DNA of 64,000 bases. Origin: Dicyema japonicum (Eukaryota > Dicyemida > Rhombozoa > Dicyemidae). The DNA lies in the NCBI GenBank assembly GCA_011109175.1, contig RDEW01000018.1, positions 1,047,583 through 1,111,582 on the forward strand, read 5' to 3'. A program made the translations under genes and the position numbers. A model generated the notes under the pieces. The model worked only from the letters and a program-made list of their open reading frames with translations, made no database searches and was not told the origin of the DNA. Of this stretch, positions 10,934-21,800 are shown piece after piece; positions within the stretch are counted from its first letter, which is position 1, and each line of letters begins with the position of its first letter.

Positions 10934-11646
10934 TTAGATCGGACTTGAACAATCCAGAACTTCACAGAGATCCCCACCCTTTGAGAGTTCTTCTATCGAT
11001 ATCTCCCCATAATAGTAATACGGCTCAAAGTCTTTCAAGGAAACCTACAACATAAGCGAATCTGATGCCTTATAGTCTACAAGAGGGGCAGTTTGTCGAT
11101 TTTCCACGTTTTTAATCAAAAATATTGCATAATGTGATATGTTTAATGTGACAATCAGTTTATACACGTGGGAGGGGACCCAGACCGAATCTGGTCCAAT
11201 GGTCTTAGAAATTTAAGCTAGAAATTACGTTTACGGGTTCATCATTCGAGTAATAAGCTCCAGTAATGACTCTGAGACTTTGAACCTTTTGGCTCCTAAT
11301 GCTTGTCCTCACAAACTGTTCCAAATGTTCCCATGTGTTTCTGTTAAAATATCTATTCTGAGGCATCACGTTGGAGAGAAAAAAAGTGGAACACAGTGCT
11401 TCCTTAAATAATCCAAATTCTGACCTGATTGAAGTTAAAGTCCCCAGCAGGGGAGGCATGTCCCCGATCATAGCCAGAGTGTCGGTAGTCGATTAGATTT
11501 GACCTAAATTCGGGGTCAATCATATCATCTGGTTGAAATTCACACTCTTTTCGACTGGCATTATGAACAAGGTCATCAAGGTTTACAAGGTACGAAGACC
11601 AAATCGGAGTCTTTGACACGCGGCTATAACCCACAGAGTAGTACTC
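10934..11646 (-). CDS. Endonuclease G (DNA/RNA non-specific endonuclease)
   Basis: Mitochondrial sugar-non-specific nuclease of the beta-beta-alpha-metal family. The first readable exon gives REYYSVGYSR, ECEFQPDD and then the catalytic block YRHSGYDRGHASPAGDF (family DYRGSGFDRGHLAAA) with the general-base His. After a 22-nt intron (11,403-11,424) comes FFLSNVMPQN with the metal-binding Asn, then NTWEHLEQFVR (family NAWNNLEKYSR). A 25-nt intron (11,204-11,228) leads to PDSVWVPSHVYKLIV (family VAVPTHFFKVL). A probable 36-nt intron (11,045-11,080) removes an in-frame TAG before the last exon, which ends at the TAA complementary to 10,934-10,936. The N-terminal targeting region is not found: a stop precedes the first exon and no splice partner is clear. 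Confidence 0.87.
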
Positions 11647-11649
11647 TCT

Positions 11650-12520
11650 GTTAATTGTCTGTAGTTGATAGTCAACCCTTTTTTTTTCCTTTCTTTAATC
11701 AATATTCTAAATACAAGAAAAATAGAAAGGAGAGAAATATGCAGATAATACCGGATATACAGAAAATTCGATTCATAATAATTGAATTAGTTATTTATGC
11801 AATTTATTATTTTGGTATAATTATTTTTTTTAATATTTTAAATTAAGAATTAAATTAAATTTTCTGGTGAGGCTTTCATGGTTTACCCTTCTTCTCTGTG
11901 TTTCCGAGGGTTATGTAAATGAATAAAATGACTAAGAGCCCATCTCTTTTACGATTTGTATGGAAATGCAGTCAATCAGCCTCTAGCTGTCCCAATTACT
12001 AATTTATAATAGTTCAAATGAACTCTGAAAAATAAACGTAAATTATCTACAATTCACTTTAATTAATCAACTAAAATTTGCGTGGAAAATTGCCCTTTTC
12101 CCAAAAAATGATTGCGGACAAGCTCCAAAGACAGCGAAAATATAGTATTTAAAAATAGATATAAGATTGACTTACGAATTCAACTTAAAGACAAGGAAAG
12201 GACTCAATGGAGCTCAAGACAATGGGAAATACGATGGACCCCTTCAGATATCAAAATGTGTGGTTTCACTATCTAATTTAAATCCAATTACTGTCAAAGA
12301 TCAAAATTTTATTGAATTTTAATTTTTATGAATTTTCGTTATTAACAGCCATTAACTAAATTCGTCAAATGGACCAGTTAGATTGTTGAAGCGAAAGCGT
12401 CCGTGCACGTGAGGTCAAAGGATAAGGGATTACCAGAAAAATCGTCATTACATCGGGGCTACACATATCGACGAATTCGAGCACAGAAGGGAAACTATTC
12501 CCATCCAAAGGCTGTTCAAC
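11650..12520. other. Intergenic, no gene seen
   Basis: AT-rich. Near 11,945 there is a short motif (TTACGATTTGTATGGAAATG) that recurs near 25.0 kb and in variant form at 58.1 and 63.2 kb. It may be a remnant of a restriction-endonuclease-type LINE 3' region. Confidence 0.3.
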
Positions 12521-12528
12521 GACTTCGT

Positions 12529-13134
12529 TTAAGGCTTTAAGCGTGGGGCCTTGCTGCCACTCCTCCTGAAGCGTTGTATGTAATTGCCTCTCAGCAACGG
12601 AGAGTTGTCTCTAAACTCTGACTTTAAGTCTATTTGCGACAAGAAAAACAGGATGGAGTAACCAAGTGGAGATCCTTGTAGTACCTCACTCGGCAACAGG
12701 TAGGATATTGATGTTGCCATACCGCACTCTCACCAATAATTTTATATTCAGATGAATACAAGTCTTACAAATCTTCTTTGTCTCAGAGGCATCGAATTAG
12801 AATCGAAGACCTTTTCAATGTCCACTGAAAGCAATACTTTTTTGCATATGAGTTTTTGGTGCGTTGAATCCACGTGCGAAATTTTGAAGTACCCTAGAAC
12901 CGCTTTTGAGATGACTGGGAGTGCGTCATACGGCATTAAATACGAATGAAAAAATCACACCATGGGATCATATGTTTGAGGAAATTCAAACTCAAANCTT
13001 TTCAATGTCCACTGAAAGCAATACTTTTTTGCATGAGTTTTTGGTGCGTTGAATCCACGTGCGAAATTTTGAAGTACCCTAGAACCGCTTTTGAGATGAC
13101 TGGGAGTGCGTCATACGGCATTAAATACGAATGA
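12529..13134 (-). mobile_element. LINE reverse transcriptase fragment, partly duplicated
   Basis: Minus-strand frames read VLLSVDIEKVFDS (RT motif A region, usually SVDIEKAFDS) at 12,748-12,936 and EVLQGSPLG (RT motif B, usually GVLQGSPLS) at 12,529-12,720. The motif A part is repeated in direct tandem, 12,811-12,950 and 12,999-13,134, with an ambiguous base (n) between the copies at 12,997. That looks like an assembly join. Confidence 0.6.
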
Positions 13135-13429
13135 AAAAATCACACCATGGGATCATGTGTTTGAGGAAATTCAAACTCAAAACGGAGTTTTTTTTATTTA
13201 TTTTTTTCGTGTACGATAATTCCATGGCTCCTCTATGAACTTGAGGGACGGTATTACACTGAATTATTAGGTTCACCATCTTTGTTGGCGTCAGATATAA
13301 TCCTAAATTATATCCAAAAATGACCATCAAGAGGAGTTCCCTCGGACTGCTCGGGATCACCTGAACTTGTTCATTATGGCTATGACGGCAGTTTTCTGGT
13401 TCAATTAATTTATTATATTGCACACAAGG

Positions 13430-13710
13430 AGTTTGTTATCTCACATCTTGAGAAGTCGAAGAGCGGAGAAATCAAGATTGCCACGCACAAGCAGCTCGAC
13501 GATACTTTAAATGAGATGGGCTATTAATGTCGATCAGAAGTAACAGAGGAAAGGATGGCAAACTTTCTGAAGAATTGCGATCCTCGAATCATACACCGCA
13601 GCGCGAAATGAATTATGATTGGGATCTGAAATCGCAGGAGAGTCCTAGCTGTGGTAGGACTTGCTTTACGAGAAGCCTAAAAACTACACTAAAACTATCT
13701 CTTATTTTAG
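13430..13710 (+). pseudogene. Decayed homologue of the 6.9-7.2 kb gene
   Basis: Shares CGATGGCAAACTTT-type sequence and the peptide VTEERMANFLK with the minus-strand gene near 7.1 kb. In the phase matching that gene it contains stops (an IAGES, stop, LW, stop, D pattern), so it is a broken copy. It runs into the N gap. Confidence 0.5.
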
Positions 13711-14012
13711 NNNNNNNNNNNNNNNNNNNNNNNNNNNNNNNNNNNNNNNNNNNNNNNNNNNNNNNNNNNNNNNNNNNNNNNNNNNNNNNNNNNNNNNNNN
13801 NNNNNNNNNNNNNNNNNNNNNNNNNNNNNNNNNNNNNNNNNNNNNNNNNNNNNNNNNNNNNNNNNNNNNNNNNNNNNNNNNNNNNNNNNNNNNNNNNNNN
13901 NNNNNNNNNNNNNNNNNNNNNNNNNNNNNNNNNNNNNNNNNNNNNNNNNNNNNNNNNNNNNNNNNNNNNNNNNNNNNNNNNNNNNNNNNNNNNNNNNNNN
14001 NNNNNNNNNNNN
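13711..14012. other. Assembly gap (302 N)
   Basis: A run of 302 ambiguous bases. It truncates the minus-strand gene on its right and the pseudogene on its left. Confidence 1.
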
Positions 14013-14405
14013 GGGTAATTTGACAATTTGGGACTATGGGATTGTTTATTGGTGATGAAGGGCTCATACTAGAGATATATAGTTCTTCCACCTGACTGTC
14101 CCACTCGCACTCACAATCGTCGAGGCAAAAGGCAGAGGGACCCATCTTAGTCCCCATTAGTATCAATCTCATTGTGCATTCCCTCAAACCTCGGTTTACT
14201 TTAAGGATGTAGTCTTCACGCTGTCGGATTAGCAGACAGATTTGTCCAAGTTGTAGTGCCTCTGTCGCTAGTTTCTCTCCAATGTCTACGGAAGATGTCT
14301 ATTTTAGAGGATTTAGGGTACCTTCGTGAGAGAATCAACGATAGGTCGCAACGAGTCAGATAGAGAATTTAATGCCACACTTATGTCTGAGTGATGAATG
14401 TTCAT
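14013..14405 (-). CDS. Unrecognised gene, 5' end, running into the gap
   Basis: Starts at the ATG complementary to 14,403-14,405. Exon 1 gives MNIHHSDISVALNSLSD and ends SLTK. A 23-nt GT-AG intron (14,299-14,321) joins in phase to TSSVDIGEKLATEALQLGQI, then an Arg-rich helix LIRQREDYILKVNRGLREC, then a Ser/Pro/Cys-containing stretch cut off by the gap. It looks like a helical cytoplasmic protein with no membrane segment. I do not recognise the family. The precise intron and good start make a real gene likely. Confidence 0.6.
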
Positions 14406-14519
14406 AGTCGATATAGTAATTTAAATTATATTAATTACATATTTAACTAAATAATTTTTTAATTTTAATTAATAAAAGACCGCCATTTAATTTGATGATG
14501 TTGTTTAACCCTTTTGTGT

Positions 14520-15240
14520 CTCATATCGTCGCTTTCATCAAAAATGGTCAGTATTCTACGAAACAAGAAGCGACCATGATCCGATTGTGGTGAAGATCAA
14601 AAGAGAGATCAACGTGAGGAGAATTCCTAGAAGCTACAATTACAAAAGGCGCTTACTGGAAATTGCATCGTGAAATCTCAGAAGACGAAATGAAGAACTG
14701 TCACTTGGATAGCTTCAGTTCTTTGGATAATGCCATCAGCTGCTTTACCCGCATAATCTTGGAAGCAAGATCAAGGCTATACCCAAAAATCACTTAAAAG
14801 GAAGACGGCTTTTATTAAAGAAAAAATCAACTTAAAAAACCTAACTGGATAACCTTGGAAATGAAACTCTGGATGAGAACATTTTATAATGAACTAAAGG
14901 CCAAAGAGTTCAGGGTCCAGAGGTTGAAGTGGAATCGTGTGCTTACAATAGTAAATCGAAATCGCACTACGGGAGAAGTGTGGAATGCTATTCCAAGTGT
15001 GGCAAAAGGCGATGAAATTTCATCGGAGGAAGATTATGTTCAAAGAGATGTGAACAACTTGATAAAATTGTATAGGAAATTTGTTGCTCTCGGATTTTGT
15101 GGACAAGGCAATGAACCATGGTTAATATACTCCTCAGAATTCTTCACATTTTTTAAACCCAGTGGCTCATCCAGTTATCTTTGTTGCTGCCATGAGAGGC
15201 AACGTTGCAATTATGTCGTCGGAGATCAATAGTTGAAACA
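14520..15240 (+). mobile_element. LINE fragment: endonuclease end and linker
   Basis: SDHDPIVVKI at about 14,570 is the conserved last motif (SDH) of AP-type endonuclease domains of Jockey/RTE-like LINEs. It is followed by a basic linker and, at 14,855-15,232, a helical stretch with WNRVLTIVNRNRTTGEVWN. Several stops interrupt it, and the reverse transcriptase is missing. Confidence 0.6.
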
Positions 15241-15294
15241 TAACCGACATTTTTGTGCTTCCGATTTTATGGGCAGTTATCAATGAGAGGTTCT

Positions 15295-15725
15295 AATGGT
15301 CTTGAATACTCATTTATAACCCAAGGCGTACAATCTTTGGTAAGCGGAGCACTAAGAGTCACGACTAATTAACCCAAGGGAGAACGTCTAGTTGTGCCGA
15401 CCAAATCTATCCTCCAAAATTGTCTATTACAGGCTTCCGAAGAGAAGTAAGTAAGTTCCGTCCTTCTTCCATTTTCATCGGCCGTCCACCGTCACGGATC
15501 TCACTTCATTCTTTAGCAAAAGTTTTTTCATAATGGATAATCTTTACCAGTGAATTGGCCAGGGAGAAGGTTGGAAGATCCCTTTCAACAACTATGTCGT
15601 GACATAAAAACTTGTCGCCTCACGGTGGGATCTGTAAACCTTTGCTAAAAATTCCATTTTTTCGGATTCGAACCCACGACTGTCAGAACCAATGTCACCA
15701 GACGTTAATTTCAGTCAGAAGGCTT
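15295..15725 (-). repeat. tRNA-derived SINE, family 2, copy 2
   Basis: Second copy of the unit at 9.66-10.09 kb. The minus strand has a tRNA-like head with box B GGGTTCGAATCCG near 15,670. Confidence 0.65.
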
Positions 15726-15999
15726 TTTCCTTTATAGAGATCAAGCTTTAGCATGACGCTCCCAATTGACTCATCAGCTCTTTAAGTTAATTTTTATTAT
15801 TTGTCACTAAATTCTTATAAATCACATAAACACTTTCAAATACAACTTGGAAATCATAGGGAGCAGTAACTGTTCCGCATTAATGTGGATGGCCGCTGTT
15901 TTTTGGAGGTAGGAAATTTTAGTTATTATTGTTATCGTCACAAATTAAGAAAGGAAACACGACCATCAAGTGATCGCAGATTCCCTAAGTAGCCTCCTT

Positions 16000-16390
16000 A
16001 CCTTTTCCTAATATTTGTATCGTTACTTGCCTCGCTTTCTATATGCTCGTGCTACATGTCATTCAGCTTCTGTTTTCCTCATAAGAAACTCGGCTGATTT
16101 TGGTCGTAACAGCAAATTATAAAACCTTTGTAGCCCCTTAGTACTGTTTCCTAAAAAGATCTTTTTTAGATTTGATTTAGACGGGTTTATACCCCACGCA
16201 GCACAATTATATCTTCGGTTGTATGTATTGCGTATACAGTAAGCTTAATGTGGAACTAAAGCAGCCTTTGCAGTGGCCAAGAAGGCTTAGATGGTTTTAC
16301 GTTTTAAACAATTCTTACAACATTATACATTGTCTTTGAGTTCTAGTTAAACTCATCCAAAATTTCTTAGAGAAATGATGAGATCCCCAG
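16000..16390 (-). mobile_element. LINE 3' coding fragment (Jockey-like)
   Basis: The minus strand contains SLLYTQYIQP, matching TLYSQYIEPSC in the better copy at 55.9 kb, with stops on either side. Decayed. Confidence 0.4.
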
Positions 16391-16399
16391 AAGGTAAAT

Positions 16400-17920
16400 A
16401 TAGATGATTTTATCGATTGAAGTTAAAATTGATTAAAAGCAGCGCTTCCCGATTCGTTTTGAGTTCGCACCCCCCGATTTTATATCTAACAGAATTCGAA
16501 CCGCACCAATTGGATGAACCAAGTGGTCAAGGTCAGAAGGTTGAGGAGGTGACATACCTCTATTGTAAGAGACATCTGAAACCCAAAGTCCTGAACAAAA
16601 CAGTAACCAACACGCCAAGTCTCAGGATTCAAATCTCTACTGAAAAAAAACTTTTAGGATCTTAGTGAGAATTCGCACATATAAAAAGATAGTTAATATG
16701 ATTCTAAATATGTTAGCATGACAACAAATCCTGTATATCTCTGCAACCTAGCCGATACAAGAATTTAAGACATATTGTTTTCACAGTCATAGACAGCAGG
16801 CAAATGCTAAAGAAGATTCCTCCACCATATCAAAAGTTCACCACGACGAAGACAACCCATGATTTTACATCAACTAGGGTCATTCATTACTTAAAAAACG
16901 CCCTGCTGGACAAAACGTTTTACTGTTTAAAATTCCGGTGTTTAAATAATTTTAGATAATAAAATCTCCGTATTGCTTTAAAAATCTTTCGATTAAAATT
17001 CCGACTCCATCGAAACTCTCTTATTTACTTCGATAAAATTATTACAATCAGCTTCAAGCCTACTTCCACGTGTAGTCATAACTATGGATAGCCAATTTCA
17101 ATAAATGTTTCGCTCCTTGTCGGATTCTATGATAGCCTTTATTGAAGAAATAAAATCAACGTCTTTAAAATATCCTCTGATTTTAGTCAACATTCGAGAA
17201 GATTAAACACTCAAGTTATGCAAATTTGTATATAAAACAATACTTGTGCAAATATCATGTGTATTCACATACATCTGTCCCGAATATCGGTTTCCGTTGA
17301 TCAAAACAAACACATTTTCAGTTCTCTAGCAAACGTAAGTAAAACATCGAAATAGCTTCTGTTAAGTTACCAAAATACTCTTTTCGGGAAGCGTAGGGAG
17401 GGTTACAAACCCCCAAACAAGCCTCGTAAGTTTTTACTGTTAAACTTAGATTCAACCAAGTTTTAGTGACCTCATTGATCAGTAGATGGAATGAGAAGAT
17501 CAGATATTTTGTGGCACAATGCCTGTTGAGATTTTTTCGTAGACAAATGAATGAATCAAAAAACTGCTTTTACGTGTTCCACATAAGTCACAATAATATC
17601 CCTTGTGGGTTGATAGAAAATTGCCGGGGTATTTTTCTAACAACAGTTTTGACTTGTTCAATGAGTAACAATGACAAATTAGCATTTTATTAAAAATAAT
17701 ATAATAAAATTTTTGACCTTGTTGACCGAAAAATGAAATTTTTGTATTGATTCCACACTAAGGAATCAGAATGGTTCACCAAAAATCTGTCATAGCATCC
17801 GGGCTATTGATACCGTCTGGATTGATAGGTAAAATTTATCATTTGAAAACATCTTAGAGTTTTATAAACCCAGTGCCGATTTCCTTCAAAAATAAAAAAA
17901 TTTATTTTTAGTCAATAAAG
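16400..17920. other. Intergenic, no supported gene
   Basis: A minus-strand frame at 17,500-17,685 contains GYYCDLCG, a possible zinc-finger start, but no second Cys/His pair or splice partner was found. 17.13-17.17 kb shares a block of about 40 bases (ATCAACG, then CTTTAAAATATCCTCTGA) with 20.77 kb. Nothing else is supported. Confidence 0.3.
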
Positions 17921-17924
17921 CGAG

Positions 17925-18066
17925 GCTTGCCAGAAAGAAAAGGATCAACGAGAAGGGTAATGGCTGATCCAAAAAATTGGAATGGCCATACTCCGAGGGA
18001 ACTCGTTCTCGATTTACGCAGCCGGCTTTCTCAACTAACATTTGTTTTTTTGTTAAATAATTGTCA
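17925..18066 (+). mobile_element. Restriction-endonuclease LINE, 3' end fragment
   Basis: Near-copy of the last about 140 bases of the element fragment at 19.86-20.24 kb, including GGAATGGCCATACTCCGAGG and the end AACATTTGTTT. Only the 3' coding end and tail remain. Confidence 0.6.
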
Positions 18067-18069
18067 TTT

Positions 18070-18570
18070 AAAAAAAATAAATAAATAAAATAAAATAAAG
18101 TTGAAAATAGAAGAGTTATATAGATCGGTCCCTTTTTCCTTTAAAAAATAAAAAAAATATTTTGAGACAACAAAGCGATTAAGGAGAATAAAGTTAAAAA
18201 TAGAGGACAAAAAATCGGTCCCTTAAAGTTATGGTTTAAGATTAAGGTTTAAGATTATGACTAAGCTTAGGTTTAGGGGGTTTTTTGGGTTATTGTATAG
18301 AATTGAGGTTTAGGATTGCAACCTTTGATTAATGATTATTTGTAAATAAGTATTCAATATTATCGGGTTTTTTTCTAATTTTTTCGAATCTGCTTAAAGT
18401 AACGTTATTTCGGTTTTTTTCCTTGGGGGCTTAACATCTCCCTTGGGATTTAACTTCTCTTATTTTTCTTTGAAACAAATCTTAGTGGTTGTTAATGTTT
18501 TCAAAAGATGAATTGATCTTATAAACCCGGACAGCATCAACGACCATCTTCTTATGAGATAAGACATTTA
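18070..18570. other. Intergenic, AT-rich
   Basis: Low-complexity (AAAT)n-type stretches and a TTAGG-like run (GTTTAAGATTAAGGTTTAAG near 18.23-18.26 kb). No gene seen. Confidence 0.4.
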
Positions 18571-18574
18571 TTAA

Positions 18575-19610
18575 TTTTTAACAATTGTTTTTTGTTGATA
18601 GTAAAACTCCCTCATTTTTTCAGGGGAAATATCAAGATGGTAAGAGACTGCGTTTTTACTGAGGCAAATATTTGCAGAATTCTGAGTGATAATAAATCCA
18701 TTGACATTATATTTTATGACATGTGCTTCTTCTCCACAAATTCCTTTAGAGTTATTTAATTTTTACCTGTAATTGCGATATCTTCCAAATGTATTAATTT
18801 TCTATTTTTACAAACTTCAACTATAGCATCTACTGCTGCCCTTGTCATAACATAGCACGTGCCGAAACAATATGGAGGATATTCATCTAAGGGATACTCA
18901 TCGTAGGAAATTGCCCTTGGAATTTAACTTTGAAGTTACCATTTTGAATTCTCTCTCTTCGGCTTAATATTCTTCAATAAAAAACCAAACAAAAAACGGC
19001 CATTTCGGTGCGGTTTCCAAACTGAGAAATCCTTAATGTTAAGGCTTCAATGTCGAAGAGGACATCGTCATCGACTTTAACAAAAAAAATAAATTTTCTA
19101 AAATTATAAAAAGCCCATCTTATTTTATTATTAAAAACCAACTTGAGAGCCTCAAGGCTTTTGATGCTCAAATTGAAGTAAGATTCGTAAAAGTCTGCGA
19201 ATATAAGATCTCCATGTAGTTTTGTTCCTATCCAGATAAGAAGGTCGTCCAGTTTTATAGTGTCCCATGAAAAATACTAACGTTGCATTAAATGCCTTCA
19301 TTGTTTTCTTATCACCCCACGTGTCTCTTATCGCCTGCTTCTTGCTTGATTTTTAGGTTCTAAGAAATAAATTAAATTTACCCGAAATTACCACTATCAA
19401 AGTTTTTTATATTTTTTCTCTATCAAAGTATCTATAGAGTGAATCTTGAAGACCAGGATAATGAATAGTAATATCACCTGAGCTAAAACTTCAAAAATAT
19501 GTACTGCAATGACTGCTAGGAAACGTTTTCTCCTTAAATACATCATTGTGAATAGTGTTTTCGTGAGAATATAAAATTGGAACGGCAAAACAATATTTAT
19601 TCATTAATTC
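18575..19610 (-). pseudogene. Beta-1,3-galactosyltransferase (GT31) pseudogene A
   Basis: Minus-strand copy of the intact gene at 59.8 kb. It keeps the membrane anchor exon (MMYLRRKRFLAVIAVHIFEV) and FFVKVDDDVLFDIE with the DDD metal-binding motif. Frameshifts break the sequence after FGNR and before the RETWG region. Intron positions are retained. Confidence 0.8.
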
Positions 19611-19861
19611 ATATTCTTTGGTAAGCCCAGATTAAATATTATTCAATACAATTGAAAAATTAAAATCAATAATATTAATAATTTAATGTGAATGTGGGCT
19701 ATTCAATCAATTAAGCTTATCCAACAACATTTCCCAAATTTCCAAAAAAACCATGTTCTTGGTCCAACTGCTCTTCTAAAAAAGATAAATTAAATTATTA
19801 TAATTTTTAATAATATACATTTCAGTGATCTTAATTCTCACATAAAAATCGCCGCTTAATA

Positions 19862-20240
19862 ATTTTTCCTCTTTCACATCCGGAAGATCTTTGGTCTGGG
19901 ACGGAACTTGTGTTGACACATTCTAATGCACGAATCTTTTCAAATCAGTTCAGACACCTGGAGCAGCTGCTTCGACCGCGGAAAACCTAAAAATCAAGAA
20001 ATATTCTTTCCTCGGGGACCGCTACCGATTTACTCCTGTTACGGCTGAGTCATCGGGAGCCGTTGATCCAGTTACGGCTGAGTTCTTGCGCGAACTCGGA
20101 GAAATGCTTTCCAGAAAGAAAAGGGATCAACAAGTAGGGCAATGGCTGAGACAAAAGATTGGAATGGCCATACTCCGAGGGAACTCGTTTTCGATCCACG
20201 CAGCCGGCTTCCTCAACTAACATTTGTTTCTTTGTTAAAT
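19862..20240 (+). mobile_element. Restriction-endonuclease LINE, 3' fragment
   Basis: Reads AENLKIKKYSFLGDRYRF, then LSRKKRDQQVGQWLRQKIGMA and ILRGNSFSIHAAG to a stop. It matches the C-terminal end of the long element at 52.3-55.4 kb (KIKKYGEIGDRYRF ... VIRGNAYSVMSAA). 5'-truncated, with a frame break near its start. Confidence 0.75.
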
Positions 20241-20514
20241 AATTGTCTTTAATTTGCTAAAAAATAATAATAATTCATGTCGAATGGCGAAGTGTAACGA
20301 GTTGCGGGAAATATGCTTGATGGCCCCTAATTCGAATCTCGCATGACTCTAAAACTCTAATAATTGACTCGAGTCAATGTTTCCCTAACACCAATGATTA
20401 GGGCGATTTTTTTACTTTAGAAATTCGAAAGTTTGACCTAAAAATTGACTTTATTGACTTTAAGATTTCAAAATTTTTACCATTTTTGACAAAAATTTTT
20501 TTAATGTGAAAGAC

Positions 20515-20680
20515 AGTGGTTGGGTGTCGGGCAAAGTGGCTTAGGTCACGGGTTCGATTCTCGCTGCTGTTCACCTGGTGGAAGCTAAAAATGACTTGAC
20601 GAGTGACGCGTCATCAGTGGACATCACTGCGGAACTGGATAGTCTAAAAGGACATACTTCATCAAACTATAGATATTTTC
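20515..20680 (+). repeat. tRNA-derived SINE, family 1, copy 1
   Basis: Matches 41,460-41,640: GTGGCTTAGGTCACGGGTTCGA with box B, then CTCGCTGCTGTTCACCTGG, GACGAGTGACG and CACTGCGGAACTGGAT. The box A region is partly decayed and the shared 3' tail is missing. Confidence 0.65.
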
Positions 20681-20924
20681 AGTTTATTAAAATTTTTGCG
20701 ATAATATTAAACAAGTTCCCCTTCTGCTAAGAATTATTTTGGGTAGATTGCAGGAAATAAAAAGATCAACGCCTTTAAAATATCCTCTGATTTTCAAAAA
20801 TCAATGAAAATTTTGACTTTTTTAAAATTATAACTTTTGATTTATACAATATTTTTGATTAATCAAATTTTATAAAAATTAAACAATTTTAAAAAACAGT
20901 AACAAGTTAGGGGGTACTGAGCGG

Positions 20925-21360
20925 ATTCTTTAAAGGATGATCCGAATTCTACTTTCCAACACTGAGCTCCTTGTGAGAGTCGAAAAGACCTATTCAAGAA
21001 AATTTGAAACAAACACGGGCACTCCACAAGGAGACTCTCGTTCTCCTCTACTATTCACAATTCACTTGGAAGCCGCTACGAGGGAACTTAGACCGTTATA
21101 CCAAGGAAAGACGGAAGAAGTGATCTACGCGGACGATGTAGACCTAATTTCTGAAGACAAAGAGATCCTGAAACACCTATTAGAAACAGCACCAGATGTA
21201 CTAGGGAAATGATTTCTTACTGTGAACAGAGAGAGAACAGAATTCAGAGATAAGAAGGATGAGTAACGCCCTAGAAGAGAAGTGGCGACAAGTAAAGAAA
21301 CTCGGTTCACTTATCGGTTCACTTATGGGAGATAGCGAAGATATATCCAAAAGAATTTTC
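20925..21360 (+). mobile_element. LINE reverse transcriptase fragment
   Basis: Reads GTPQGDSRSPLLFTIHLEAA (RT motif B, PQGD) and VIYADDVDLIS (RT motif C, YADD), then WRQVKKLGSLIG after two stops. This is the palm and thumb of a non-LTR reverse transcriptase; its exact clade is uncertain. Confidence 0.75.
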
Positions 21361-21370
21361 ATTGGACTGA

Positions 21371-21404
21371 AGTTACACGTAAATTATGTAATTTACGTGT
21401 AACT
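21371..21404. repeat. Perfect 16-bp-arm palindrome
   Basis: AGTTACACGTAAATTA, two bases TG, then TAATTTACGTGTAACT: arms of 16 bases that are exact reverse complements. It sits at the point where readable LINE sequence ends. Confidence 0.9.
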
Positions 21405-21479
21405 TCCAAGAAGCAACGGTTTATCGAAAAGCACAGGCAAGCTCAAAAGCGTATTGCAAGGATTCCAAATACGAATAAT

Positions 21480-21800
21480 ACATTATATTTGTGGATTTAT
21501 TTATCAAAAGCACAAAAAATCAATCAAAAATGATCCCCGCCGACATAATCGTCGATGATGTCTATAGCCGACATAATCGTCGATGATGTCTATAACAGTC
21601 GACAGTACCACCGCACCGGCACTTATGAGTCTGGCAAATCTTCAGTTCAAGTCTGATGGAGATACCGGTGCGGACATTATCGTCATCAAGGTGGGTCCCG
21701 ACGCTACCAAAGGGGAGGACATTGTTCCGAGCGCCATTCCATTCGCATCTACCAGTGACTAGACAGGCACGTCGGTGTATGTTTAATGGGTTCAGAGGCC
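21480..21800 (-). mobile_element. Restriction-endonuclease LINE, zinc-knuckle fragment
   Basis: The minus strand reads ISIRLELKICQTHKCRCGGTV, matching VSIRLGLKVCQPHECRCGR at 34.4 kb, the C-x-C-x-n-H zinc-knuckle region before the endonuclease. A 28-bp direct tandem repeat (GCCGACATAATCGTCGATGA unit) lies at about 21,539-21,594. Confidence 0.6.

Noticed and set aside
13527-14187. Several long frames across the N run
   Set aside because: Made of ambiguous bases; no real coding content beyond the short flanks.
16417-16665. 82-codon plus-strand frame with box B-like sites (CAGGATTCAAATC; reverse GGTTCGAATTC)
   Set aside because: tRNA-like bits lie on both strands, but no complete tRNA fold or second repeat copy could be seen; no protein motif.
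17500-17685. Possible U1-C or other zinc-finger exon (GYYCDLCG)
   Set aside because: Only one Cys pair; the following His pair and a short intron were not found.
18230-18270. TTTAAGATTAAGG-like run resembling a telomere or satellite repeat
   Set aside because: Too short and irregular; no further tandem units.
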